Positions 11,301 through 22,738 of a stretch of DNA of 64,000 bases are shown here, piece by piece. Within the stretch, counting starts at the first letter, position 1. Every line of letters begins with the position of its first letter. The notes beneath the pieces are model-generated. The model was not told where the DNA came from. It saw only the letters and a list, made by a program, of their open reading frames with translations, and did not search any database. Both the position numbers and the translations under genes were made by a program. This DNA is from Microstegium vimineum (lineage: Eukaryota; Streptophyta; Magnoliopsida; Poales; Poaceae): assembly GCA_022036555.1 (NCBI GenBank), contig CM039120.1:27432227-27496226 (forward strand), in the 5' to 3' direction.

Positions 11301-11618
11301 GAGGGCTCATGCTGATTTTGGTGCTGGGCCAGAAAGGTGAGTGAGGGAGAGTATAAAAAGGAAACTCTTTTCTATTTACTGGTTTTGGAAAACTAGTTCA
11401 AATTCAAATTGAATTTTAATTTAAACTTACCCAACCTATCCTACACTCAACCAAAACCCAAAGAGTTCAGCATGAATGCAACAAACATGTTACTATGCTC
11501 TAGGTTATTTGCTTTTATTCAAAAAGTTTTAATTACTCCTTAAGTTATCATGAGTATAAATTGAATAGAAGGCTCAACATAATCCTCTATATGCAAAAGT
11601 TAAAATTAGGGTGTTACA
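8307..11618 (-). repeat. TEK-1 3' LTR (3312 bp)
   Basis: Matches 31060-33856 along its length, except for about 515 bp (roughly 11050-11566) absent from the other copy. A minus-strand TATAAAG lies at 10950-10956. The proline/arginine-rich frames at 9870-11310 are GC-rich LTR sequence, not genes. Confidence 0.92.
10950..10956 (-). promoter_or_regulatory. Putative TATA box in TEK-1 LTR
   Basis: TATAAAG on the element's strand. It is conserved at 33702-33708 in the other LTR and followed by GC- and CT-rich sequence. Confidence 0.4.
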
Positions 11619-11632
11619 AACCTACCCCCCTT
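11619..11632 (-). other. TEK-1 polypurine tract
   Basis: On the minus strand AAGGGGGGTAGG abuts the 3' LTR. Confidence 0.6.
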
Positions 11633-11648
11633 AGGATGAATCTCTTCC

Positions 11649-14576
11649 TCAAGATTCGGAAGATGGAAAAAGATATGGATAGTCTGATATGAGATCCTCT
11701 TCTCTTTCCCAAGTTGCCTCACCCTCTGAGTGCTTACTCCACTATACTTTGTGCATCCTTATAACCTTACTTCTCGTGACTCTCTCAACTGTTTCCAAAA
11801 TTCTTATGGGTTGTTCTTTATAAGATAGATCATCCTGAATCTCAAGATCATCCAGTGGTAGCTGTTCCTCTGGTACCCTTAAGCATTTCTTGAGTTGTGA
11901 CACGTGAAACACATCATGTACACCAGACAAGTCTCGAGTAACTCCAACTGATAAGCTACCTCTCCTCTTCTACCAATGACTTGAAAGAGTCCCACATACC
12001 TGGGAGATAACTTTCCTTTGGTATGAAACCTTTTAACACTTCTCATAGGTGATACTTTAAGGTATACATAGTCACCTACTGAGAATTCTAGACTTCTACT
12101 TCCGGTATCTGCATAACTCTTTTGTCGCGACTGGGCTACTTCCAAGTTCTGCCTCACTGTGTGTACCTGTTTCTCTGCCTCTTTTATGATTTCTGGTCCA
12201 AACACTTGGCTTTCTCCCATTTGATCCCAGTATAATGGTGTTCTACACCTCCTTCCATACAGTACCTCAAATGGTGCCATTTTGAGACTCTTTTGATAGT
12301 TGTTGTTATAAGAGAACTTTGCATACGGTAGACTCTTATCCCAACTCGTATCATACTGTAGAGCGCAGGCTCTTAACATATCCTCTAGTATCTGGTTGTA
12401 TCTGGTTTGTTCTTTCAGTTTGCCCATCTATTTGTGGATGATATGTCAAGCTAAAATTCAACTTAGTATCCATGGACTTATGTAACTGCTGCTAGAAATG
12501 TGATGTGAACTGTGTACCTCTATTAGAAACTATCTTCTTAGGTACCCCATGTAAACATACAATTCTTTCCATATACAGCTCTACTAACTTTGCTCTGGTG
12601 TAATCTGTCTTGACAGGTAAGAAATGTGCCACTTTGGTCAAGCGGTCAACAACAACCCATATTGAGTCATAACCTCTCTGTTTTCGGGGTAGACCCACTA
12701 TAAAATCCATACCGACTTCTTCCCACTTCCACTCAGGTTTCTTCATTGGTTGTAGTAAACCTGCTGGCCTCTGATGTTCTGCCTTGACTCTTTGACACGT
12801 ATCACATATGGCCACATGTTCATCTACGTCACGTTTCAGACCATACTACCAGTATCTCTCTTTTAAATCGAGATACATCTTGGTACTACCTGGGTGTATG
12901 GAGTAAGCCGAGTTATGGGCCTCTCTTAGTATAGACTCACGAATAGACTTTATCTCTGGCACACAAATCCTCTTACCAAACCACATTGTTCCCTAATCAT
13001 CCATCTTAAAACCCGGGGCTTTACCAATCACAATCTGTTCCGCAATCTTCTGTATTCTCTCATCTGTATGCTGACCTTCTCGGATTTCACGCTCCAAGGT
13101 AGGTTCAACTTCTAACTCCATGATGTTTGTTACTATACCCAAGTTGAGATACTTAAATTCAGCACACAACTCTTCAGACATCTGTCTCATGTGAGCTACG
13201 CTGGCATGGCTCCTTCTACTCAAGGCATCGGCTACAACATTAGCTTTACCAGGGTGATAGTGTACTTCTAGGTCATAATCCTTGATCAGTTCTAACCATC
13301 TTTGCTGCCTCAAGTTTAGATCTGTTTGAGTGAAGATATACTTCAAACTCTTATGATCTGTATATACCTCACACTTATGACCTATCAAATAATGCCTCCA
13401 TATCTTGAGAGCATGTACAACTGCTGCTAACTCCAGATCATGTGTTGGATAGTTCAACTCATGTTTTCTCAACTATCTAGATGCATAAGCCACAACTCTG
13501 CCTTCTTGCATAAGTACACAACCCAAACCCAGACGAGAAGCATCACAGTAGATAGAAAAACTCTTAGTGATATCACGTAAGATAAGCACTAGAGCTGAGG
13601 TCAACCTCTTTTTAATCTCATCAAAACTAGCCTGACATTCCTTAGACCACATAAACTTAGCATCCTTTTCCAGTAATCTAGTAGTAGGTTTTGCCAACTT
13701 AGAGAATCCTTCAATGAACCTTCTGTTGTAACCGACCAAACCAAGGAAACTCCAAATCTCACTCACATTCATAGGTGGATTCCAACTAAGCACATCTTCA
13801 ACCTTTTTAGGGTCTACTGCTACTCCACCATTAGAGATGATGTGACCAAGGAAAGATACTTCTTTTAACCAAAACTCACACTTACTAAGCTTAGCATAGA
13901 GTTGATGATCTCTAAGCTTTTGCAAGACTAGCCTTAGATGATTCTCATGTTCCCTTTCATCTTTAGAGTAGATTAGGATATCATCGATAAAGACCACTAC
14001 AAACTTATCAAGATATTCCATGAACACCTTGTTCATCAGATACATGAAGTAAGCTGGTGCATTCGTCAGACCAAAGGACATGACGGTGAACTCGTATAAT
14101 CCATAGCGAGTCACAAAAGCTGTTTTGGGTATATCTGAGGGTCTAATCTTTAGCTGGTGGTATCCAGATCGGAGGTCGATCTTAGAAAACACACAAGCTC
14201 CTTTCAACTGGTCAAAAAGATCATCGATTCGAGGTAAGGGATACTTTTTCTTTATTGTTACCTCATTGTGGGATCTTTAATCTATACACATTCTCTATAT
14301 CCCATCTTTCTTTTCTGCAAAGAGTACTGGTGCTCCCCAGGGTGAAGAGTTGGGACGAATATATTTCTTGTCTAGCAGTTCCTTGAGTTGTTTCTTAAGT
14401 TCTGCTAGCTCATTGACTCCCATTATGTACGGCCTCTTAGCTATGGGTGCAGTTCTAGTTAAGAGCTCAATTATAAACTCCATGTCACGGTCTGGTGGCA
14501 TACCTGGCAACTCATCAGGAAAGACATCAGGATATTCATCCACTATGTGCATGCCTTCTACGGCTATACCCTTCAA
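11649..14576 (-). pseudogene. pol: TEK-1 pol: RT, RNase H, integrase, chromodomain-like tail
   Basis: On the minus strand: RT with GACVFSKIDLRSGYHQ and the catalytic FIDDILIYS (about 14207-13700); RNase H (FSIYCDASRLGLG, TDHKSL, ADALSRRS; to about 13190); integrase with DTCQ, DFIVGLPRKQRGYDSIWVVVD and IVSNRGTQFTS; then a chromodomain-like end (HSEGEATWEREEDL) stopping at 11649. Defects: TAG near 14290, stops at 13473, 12993, about 12850 and 12490, a frameshift near 11925 and a stop at 11742. The second integrase catalytic aspartate (SDRGTQ in relatives) is asparagine here. The frame starts directly after a truncated gag. The protease that should lie between them is absent. Confidence 0.9.
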
Positions 14577-15699
14577 CTAGTTGACCGTGTAGTAATGTTT
14601 AGCAGATGTGGAGATTTCCACCTCAATGTCGTCTCTCGAGGGTGTCTCTTGCGGCACTGTTTTCTCGGGGCGCCTTTTTGAATAGTGTCCTCGTTTACCA
14701 CAGTGGTAGCATTTATTGTTATTGATAGCTGCTAGTGCCCTGTAGCACTCATTCTTGACACTAGTGTTGGAGGCAGTGTTTCTAGCAGGAACATTGTTAA
14801 TAGTCCGAGGCTGACGCTGCCTTGAACATGGTACCGCTGCTGCAGTTGTTGGGGTGCACGCTGGTACCGTTGAGGTGCACTACTGACATTGCTAGGCTGG
14901 CCTTGGTAACATTTCTGGTTACTAGCTTGCTGAACAGATGGACGATAACGAGTGTTGTTCCCAGATGATGAGAATTGTCCTTGGAACTTCCTCTTTTTGT
15001 CTTCCATCTCACGGCGCTTGTTTTCAATCACAAGGGCCTTGTCTACCAGAAGTTGGAAGTTAGCAAAGTTGTGGGGGAGGAGTTGGTACTGAAGTCCATC
15101 ATTCAAACCCTCCATGAATAACTCTTGCTTCTTCTCATCTTCTACCACTTCTCTAGGAGCATACCGCGACAATTGAGTGAACTTGTCATGATACTCAGCT
15201 ACAGACATGCCCTCTTGTTTGAGAGCCAAGAATTCCTTCTTCTTCAGGCGCATCAGGCCTGCAGGTACATGTTCAGAGTGGAAGGCCTCACAAAACTCTT
15301 GCCATGCGATGGGATTAGCTTCATTACGCCCAAAGCGGTAAGAATCCCACCAATCCAGGGCTGCTCCCTGGAGTTGACCGGCAGCATAGAGTACTTTCTC
15401 CTGATCATCACACTGTGTAATCTCGAGTTGCCTCTCAATTGCACGTAGGCAGTCATCAGCTTGGAGGGGGTCAGTGGAATGCTTGAACACCGGTGGGTGT
15501 CCCATGAGGAACTCTCCCCTCTTATCTCTAACTGAAGGGGGTGCATTGCCATTTCCATTGTTGTTCTGCAGATTTTGGACGTTCTGCGCCATCTGTTGCA
15601 TGAGTTGGGTTTGTGTTGCGATTAACTGCTCCATGCTAACAGGGGTGGTAGTGGTGGTAGGTTCCTGTTGCGGGTAACATTCCTCCTGGTGTTCACCAT
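14577..15699 (-). pseudogene. gag: TEK-1 gag with damaged zinc knuckle
   Basis: An ATG at 15699 is followed by a frameshift into the main frame (15634-14732), which has the retrotransposon gag core (ADDCLRAIERQLEITQC, ALDWWDSYRFG, SVAEYHDKFTQLSRYAP). Another frameshift near 14815 leads to the CCHC knuckle CYHCGKRGHYSKRRPEK, where the last cysteine has become arginine. About 30 residues later the frame meets a stop and the pol linker (VDEYPDVFPDELPG), with no DSGA protease motif between. Gag forms the virus-like particle. This copy cannot encode an intact one. Confidence 0.88.
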
Positions 15700-16040
15700 C
15701 TGTAGCATATAACTTGTATAAGTTTCACATGTTCAACTAGAGAGTTTTCTTTTGGTTAACATGAGACTGAGATATGAATAGAGAAGAACAGATTGCTTTA
15801 GATTTCAGCAAAGGATAGCAAAATAGAGATTGATCCCTCATTTTATTTATGCATTTCTTACAACCTAAACTTATGCTAGAGAGTTGTTGGACATGCCCAC
15901 AACTCCCACAATCATAGAAAAATCCAAATCAAACATTAAGCATTATGATAAACATCTTAACACTTAAGGACAATTGTTCAAACATAAAAGTAAACACACT
16001 CTCGCGTAGGCTACGCGTGTTTATTACATAAGGTGGGCAA
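15700..16040 (-). other. TEK-1 spacer between extra ORF and gag
   Basis: AT-rich non-coding sequence (15720-16020) separating the extra ORF stop from gag. No frame or motif worth naming. Confidence 0.5.
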
Positions 16041-16946
16041 CTAGAAATCTATGTGGGTGCTGGTGTTGGGATCTCCATAGTCACCTCTCTGTCTGGCAGG
16101 TGACTCAGCTGGTATGATAGGTAGGGCGATGTCAACTTCTCCCAAACGCCTCTTGAGCAAGGCATTCTCATGGGTAAGCTCTATGTAAGTGCTTGACAGG
16201 GTCTCAAGCTCATCCAAAGTCTGGTCCAAGCTCATGTGGACTGGAGCCAGACACTCCAGCGCAGGGAGAAATCCGATGCTCTCTTGTTCAGGAGGAGCGG
16301 CGATGATGCAGGAAGACTGGCCACTGGAACGTCGTGGAAGATAGCGGTCTGCATCCCACTTGATGACATCGAAGTGGCGATCACGATGAACTAGAAAGGC
16401 CTACCTAGCAGCTTCCTTGATAGCAGCCCCACGCGTACTCCTGCTGGTGATGCCACGGTGGGTGAAGTGCACCGGCTGCCTTCGCGGATCAAGGCCTCCG
16501 TCTCGAAGAAGTTGTTTTGGGTGGGGTGGGTCCACTGCATCGTCTTGTATTGTACGGTGCACCAAAGAACGAAGCTGAGGGTGGTAGTAGCCGTCCCCGT
16601 GGAGGTCGAGGTGCATGATCACCGTCCATCCTTCCTTCCGAAGGGCAGCGTGACGGGGAGGGTTGTCGCTGCCATCTCCCTCATCTCCACCATTTCCTCC
16701 ATCATGAGAGTCATGACTCTCATCTCCGGAGTCATCGGAGTTGTTGGAGTCGTTGGAGTCGTCACCACCATCGTCAGGATCTCCAGCTCCATCCATGGCA
16801 TGATCCACCGAGTCCTCCAACTCGATGGGCTCATCCTCCATGTCATCCTTCGTGTCCCGAAGGTGCTGAACCATCTCCTGTGGCACGGTCTTGCCATAGG
16901 TGACAAGAACGTGGGGTCGAAGGTAGGCGTGGATGCTCTTCTGAGC
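16041..16946 (-). pseudogene. TEK-1 extra ORF upstream of gag (main part)
   Basis: This minus-strand frame continues the start at 30880-30860 and was cut by TEK-2. It runs IHAYLRPH, a TVPQEM segment, a long acidic D/G/S/N-rich tract (about 16790-16660), a globular-looking part (EGWTVIMHLDLHGDGYYHP, VHRTIQDDAVDPPHPKQL). A TAG follows at 16399-16401, then VHRDRHFDVIKWDADRYLPR and a C-terminal coiled coil (DELETLSSTYIELTHENALL) ending near 16041. Additional sense-strand ORFs between 5' LTR and gag are known in some plant gypsy lineages; their role is unknown. The layout (H3-like start, globular middle, coiled-coil end) matches the ORF at 21396-22430 in TEK-2, although sequence similarity between the middles is slight by eye. 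It is interrupted by TEK-2 and one stop. Confidence 0.7.
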
Positions 16947-16951
16947 GGAGT
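16947..16951. repeat. Target-site duplication GGAGT, left copy (TEK-2)
   Basis: GGAGT directly precedes the LTR start TGTGACACC at 16952. The matching copy is at 30860-30864. Confidence 0.95.
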
Positions 16952-19900
16952 TGTGACACCCTGTGTCAAGCTTGCATTAGGATCATCATTAGCCACTAAG
17001 CACATCATTTCATTGCATTCATGTTTGCATATGCTATCATCTCATGTGTGTGTTTATATGCTTTGAAACTAGAATTGAATAGGTGTTTTGTGCTTAATCT
17101 TGCGTTTAACATGTTTGGTTAAACCTTGCTTTGCTTAGGGTAAAAGTGTGGTTTGTTTATGTTTAGTTGCCCTGCTTAGTTTATCAAATGAAAGAAAATG
17201 GAAAAGGAAATCAGAATCGAGACAGGCCGAGCACCACCCCTCGACCTCGACCACCGCTCGATGGACGTGATGGACCGAGGGTTTGATCGAACGACCCCGG
17301 GCCAGAGGCTCGACCAAGCCAGAGGCTCGATCAGCTAGTCTATCGACGCCCCCTCGCCATCGACCCCCTCGACTTCGACCCCTCGAAGTTACGAACCAAG
17401 GCTTGAGCGAACGACCCCGCGCAGGAGGCTCGAACAGCCCATCGACCCTAACCTCGATATCGACCCCTCTCCCGCGCTCTCGCCCGCACGCACGTGCCGC
17501 GCACGCCCGTGCGCACTCAACCAACCGCGGCTGAGCCGTACGTCAGAGTCATCCGCCGCGTGGCCGACGATGCCTGACCGCGGAAGTGGAACACGCCATC
17601 GCCGCCGCTTCGGCACTGCGCCGACATTGCTGTCGCCGATCGCCCTGTCTCACTCAAATCCGCGTTAACGGCGCTAGGACCAAGTCGGCTCCGCTTTTCC
17701 GCCGCTAACGCCCTGCTTCGCCGCCGCAGACCTGCCAGCCGCCCTGCCGCGCGCCGCGCCGTCGTTTCACAATAACGCCGCCGCAGAGCCGCGTCCGATC
17801 AGCGCCCCGCCTTGTCTCTTTCGCAATCAAGCGTGAATCCGAGCTAAAGGCGCGTCGACCAAGTCTTGATCCGCTCTGCGCCGCCCGCCGCAAGCACGCC
17901 AGCGCCGCTGCCACAGCCGCACCATCGCATCACGTCCCCTCTAGCCGCGACGGTCGGCCATAACCGTGCCAAGGGGAGCGCCTATACCTCCTCCACCTCC
18001 CGCACTCGTCCACACTCATCCGCACTCGTGCAATCGCTCGCAGTCCTCTGCCATCACCAGCCGAGAGCTCCGAGCACCGCAAGCGCCTTCTTCTCAAATC
18101 CACCACCACCCGAGCTCCTCTGCTCAATCCCTCTTCTTCTAGTTTTCACCTTTGCCCCGCACCCACGCTGCTCGCCTCTGTTTAACCAGTAGTGGACTCC
18201 AGTCGCCGGAACGTCTTCGCCGTTCTTCGACTCCGAGTCGCCACCACACCGATCGACCAAGCGTTCACCGTTCGCCGTCTTGTCTCCGACGCCTCCATCC
18301 TCGTGGAAGCTTCGCCGGAGTTAACCGAGGTGAGAACGTCTTTCCCTAGCTTCAGTTCAACCCGTGTTGTCACAGCACCGTTGGCCGTGCGCCATTGCCG
18401 CCGCCGCGGAGCTTGCACGTGGACAGGTTTCCACAGAGCCTCTCTGGCTTAGCTAGACCTCGAGCCGCACTCACCACATCACCACGATGCTCACGCACCC
18501 CAGCGCCGAGCCTCGCGTTGCCGGTGATCACTTCGCCGTGTCACACCGCCGTGTTGCACCGCCAACGCACACCGTCGACCCCTCTTCACAGTCGCAACAG
18601 TTCAACCAACACCCCAGTGGATGCGCGTAGTCATCCCGAGCCTAGCACAACCAACCCCACCGCCGGAGACCTCACCGCCGGCGAAAACACGTGGATCAGC
18701 ACCGTTCTCTATTCCACTCGACGGCGGATGGACCTCGAGTAATCGAGGGTCATGCCCGTCAGTTGCCTCGAGCGCCTCAACGTGTCTCGAGCCCGTTCCC
18801 GAAATGATTTCCTATTCTATTTTCAGTAATATGTATGCCATGCTTGTTTGTTTATATCTAGAGTTTGGTGAAATCCTTGTTGTTAGATTCTGTAAGTTAT
18901 AGCCTGTTTTATCCTGCTAAGCTAGTAGCTCTAGCCCTTAGTTGCTTTGTGGTAGTTCTCTGGTCCTATGCTTAGAATCTCTATAGTGTGTTAAATCTTG
19001 TTCAAGCATCATCCTTGCACCATTCAGTTATTTATTTATGCATTGCAATCATTTAGGATCCGTGGAGGAACGTCAGGAGCCCACAGAGACCGAAGTCCAG
19101 GAGGTACAGGAGCTGTACGAGGAGTACCACGAGCTCGACACTAACCTTCCTGAGTGCCCTGACCACAACCCCTCCACCTTCTCTCAAGGCAAGCCCCGGA
19201 GCATTCTTAAGCCTCCCACTTTTACAATTAATCTACTTGAGTATTTTATACTGTGATGCATTAGGTGATAGGAGTTGTTTGAATCCCAAATTGATGCTTG
19301 ATTATTGTTTTACCTACCTTGTTACCCTGTTAATAATAAAGTAAAAGCAACCGTTTAGCATGCTTAGAATAATTGGTTACCTTTCTTTTTATGTTTCGTA
19401 TTGTCCCTTCAGGGTAATACTATCATGGTTGGCTATTTTCGCTATTGTGGAAAGAACCTATGGTAGTAATGAAATACGGTCAACTGGAAGACAAGTGCAC
19501 CAAGTGGTTTAGACTTGGGGGCAGTCCGTCCGTTGGATCGTGTAGGTTTGTACACGATGGTGGCCCTCTTACATCTTTGAATGCGCCCTTTCACATAGGG
19601 GTCGTTGTGAGTATCGACCCCGAAGCCGAGTAAACACTGTCTGGGCCGGTTCTCAGCCTACTGTGAGCACCCTCTAGACTGTAGATACGATCTGCCCCGT
19701 GGTGGCCATCTATTTTCTACAATTGGGTGGACTACTCTGAGATCGCGTCAGTTACCACCTAGACTTTGTTGAGTGGTAACCTAATGCTGACCCGACGGGG
19801 AAAGTATGGGCGTGTGTTAAAGGTAATCTTACCAGCTGGTGTATATCGATTCGAATTGCCGCCCCCACTGGATATGGGGGATTATGCTGAGCTTCACCAC

Positions 19901-20652
19901 GGTACAACTCCATGTGACATCGTAATGGTTCTACTAAAATATTGATGAAGGAACTGGATATATGTTACTATATTGTTTGAGTAGAATCCAGTGTGTACTC
20001 TAGTATAGATGCAATAACCTAGAGATAATTAGTAGGATAAAAGATGACTGCTCATCGCATCAGTAAAGTAAACTCCTTTAATTTAAGCATTTCTGCAAAG
20101 TAAAGCTTACCCAACTCCAGATACAGCCATGCATATCCTTGGAGTCTTTATTTTCAGTTAGATAGGTAAGTCTAGCTGAGTACATTCCCGTACTCAGGGT
20201 TTATCCCGTTTGTTGCAGATGGCCAAGTATACTTCGGCTATTGTAAGCACTGTCTCTATCCTTTCGAAGGAGAAGCGGAGTAGGCCATGGGCAAGGTCTT
20301 CTACAAGCTCATCTTTTGCTATTGTTGGATGTGACATCATGGGCACCCCTGTCTTTTAAAACTTCAAGTTCAGTTTCAAACAATGTTTTATTCGGCCACA
20401 GGTGTTGTGGCGTAAGTACTACTCTTATTTGGAACAAAGTGTTGTAATAACTTTATTTCGTACTTTAAGTATTTTCGGTTGATTTGTGGCTCGTTCGAAT
20501 GTGTATCCCTGAATGTACGCGATCCTGAGTTGATGTTAGAAATCCTTCGAGATTTCCGGACTACCCGGATTATATGGGCTCAAGTGTTTAAGGTGGTAGC
20601 TAAGTCAGCTACTTTAGCACTTGATCTCTTATAATCTGAACAGTCCGTCACA
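16952..20652 (+). repeat. TEK-2 5' LTR (3701 bp)
   Basis: Nearly identical to 27182-30859, with a few small indels. Examples are an extra 20-base segment near 27660-27680 on the right and a roughly 25-base segment near 19795-19825 present only on the left. The GC-rich frames at 17135-18902 are mirrored in the other LTR and are compositional. Confidence 0.95.
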
Positions 20653-20654
20653 GC

Positions 20655-20666
20655 TGGTATTAGAGC
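20655..20666 (+). other. TEK-2 primer binding site (initiator Met tRNA type)
   Basis: TGGTATTAGAGC begins two bases after the LTR and differs by one base from the plant initiator-Met primer site TGGTATCAGAGC. Confidence 0.8.
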
Positions 20667-21395
20667 ATTGTTCAGGTATCCTCATTTGGTTGAGCAACTT
20701 TTCAACAAAACTCGTATTTTCAAAACTATTTTTATAAACTACTTTCGAAACTTGGGTGCCAAAGTCTAGTCCTTAAGCCCTATACTAGGAAATCAGGTGG
20801 CTTAGTTATACTAACTTGGTTCCGGGTTTTGCTCATGCTGGATCTTTATAATTTTCGGGATATCATTCTTGGGAAGGATGATATTAAGTTCGAAAACTTG
20901 CATTAAAACTATTTGTGAGGTGTGAGAGTAGACCTTCCAACCGTTGGTCAAGGGAAGTGATATCTTGTTACTTAAGGATATGCGAGCTTTCACGCAGACA
21001 TATCTGAGAAGTATGAAATGCTGGGTGGGTTTTCTGAGCTTGGTGCATAAGGTATGTGTATCTAACTGGTATGTACTTAGTGCATATCGGGAAGTGCCCG
21101 ATGGTTTTCTGCATTGGGTTTTGTTCTTTTGGGCTGAGATGAATTTTCTGCAGGTACACTAACTACGCAACCATGTAGAACGAATAACTGTGTAATGAGA
21201 GATGGTCTTGCCACCGACTAGAACGTTAGGACTTACGAGTCATTCTAGTTGAGTGAGAACGTAGTTACGATCATGCATCATGTTTATATTCATGTACCAT
21301 GTCATCCCTCCCCTTAAATTGTAATCGTCCCCTTTTGATAAAAATGACCAACTTAATATATGTCTCACAAAAATCGAAACCCCCTTGTTCTACAG
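20667..21395 (+). other. TEK-2 leader, possibly with an intron
   Basis: AT-rich leader without a gene. It ends in CCCCCTTGTTCTACAG directly before the ATG of the extra ORF, which has the form of a pyrimidine tract plus 3' splice site. The donor is not identified. Confidence 0.4.
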
Positions 21396-22430
21396 ATGCC
21401 TCGTACCCATCTGACCGCCAGGAAAGCAACCGGAGGAGCAGGAGTCCCTCGTCACCCTTTGGCAAGGAAGATGACCAAGGGAAAGTTTTTGACGTACTTT
21501 GGGCTGCCAACTATCCTTTGGCGAGTTTTGCACGCCATTGGGTATTCTGAGGGCAGTGAACCCAGGTACTCTTGGCAGGAGCAGCAGTATGGCCAAGATT
21601 CTTTGGTCCAGGTTGAGATCAGAGTAAAAGCTTTGGAAGGAAGGCCCGACTGGTCAGGATGGACGATCGTTACCAAGGGAGCTTGTGCTAAAGATGGAGC
21701 CAACAGGGCAGCATACCTGGTGCTAAAGGACATCATCGCTCGTTTTCCAGCAGACCTTGCAGATGCATGGCCAGGAATGTTCCCACGTGGATCAGCTTTT
21801 CCTGTGGATTGGATGCAGACTGAGGAGACAGCTCTGACAGGAGGCGAAGAGGAGCTTTTCTTTTGTGAGACCCCAACCATGGGTGCCACTGGAGCTCTTC
21901 TAGGCACTTGTGAGAGTCTAGAACGTAGTCTGGCGGATGTTGCAGAAATCCACAGCGCCACGATGGAAAGCAAGCGTCAGTTGCAGCAAGAGTTCGAGAC
22001 AGCCGTCGAGACCCTTCAGGCAGAGTTAGCTCAGATGACTCTGGAACGCAATCAGGCTCAGGCTAAGTTGGAGGAGGAGATCACTGCTCGTGTGGTCAGT
22101 GAGCAGTTGCTTCTCGATGCCACCAACTCCAGGAATGAATCTTGGACCGAGTTAGAAGACCTGCAGGCTAGAGTTGCAGAGTTGGAGGGAAACCTCAATG
22201 GACAGCAGGAGTACATCAACAACCTGCACGAGGCTTTCCACGTTCTCCATCAGTAGCAGGCAGCAGCAGCAGCTGAAGTCACTGAAGCACCTGTACCTGA
22301 GGAGCTAGAGCCACAGGATGGAGTGATCCTTGGTCCTGACTCACCGAACGAGGTCTTCGTCGACGAGCCCTTCTACGACGACAACCTCGACGACAACATC
22401 GGAGAGCACGACTACCCCGACGGTTACTGA
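21396..22430 (+). pseudogene. TEK-2 extra ORF upstream of gag, with histone H3-tail-like N-terminus
   Basis: One frame of 344 codons, interrupted only by a TAG at 22254-22256 sitting between CAG codons (probably a CAG to TAG change). From the ATG at 21396 the protein starts MPRTHLTARKATGG. In exact register with histone H3 this matches R2, T3, T6, A7, R8, K9, T11, G12 and G13. A globular part follows (FGLPTILWRVLHAIGYSEG, VEIRVKALEGRPDWSGW, YLVLKDIIARFPADLADAW), then a long coiled coil (about residues 185-285) and an acidic tail (ELEPQDGVILGPDSP, EHDYPDGY). An upstream in-frame ATG at 21360 exists. I prefer 21396 because the H3-like match starts there and an acceptor-like AG abuts it. Molecular role unknown; a chromatin-directed role is my inference. 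Confidence 0.75.
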
Positions 22431-22738
22431 GCGCTAGATTAGGAGTGGATCTTCCGCGCAAGGAGCTTTTGTATCTTGATGTTGTTTAAGACTCTATTTA
22501 ATTTGGATCTTCGGATTTGTAAGCTGAATATGGAATTTATGTCCAGACGTTGTTCTGGCGACGAATTTGGAATGTTATTTGTATGTTTATGATGAGCAAT
22601 TAATTCTGTGATGATTATATGGAAAGATGAATAACTATATCTGGTCGTGTGCTTAATGTTACATTTTGTACAACACGGTATTTATTCATTGATTCAATAT
22701 AGCATCACCTAATTGTTGCTTGTTAATGGGCTATACAG
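22431..22738 (+). other. TEK-2 spacer between extra ORF and gag
   Basis: AT-rich non-coding sequence, with no ORF of note. It may hold signals for gag translation or splicing. Confidence 0.5.

Noticed and set aside
16458..17066. 202-codon plus-strand frame
   Set aside because: Antisense shadow of the acidic tract of the TEK-1 extra ORF; it also crosses the TEK-2 insertion boundary.
17135..18902. Frames such as the arginine-rich one at 17389-17616, repeated at 27365-29147
   Set aside because: Present in both TEK-2 LTRs because the LTR is duplicated; frame breaks differ between copies, and composition explains them.
22279..22461. Arginine-rich minus-strand peptide opposite the acidic tail of the TEK-2 extra ORF
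   Set aside because: Antisense shadow of Asp/Glu-rich coding sequence.
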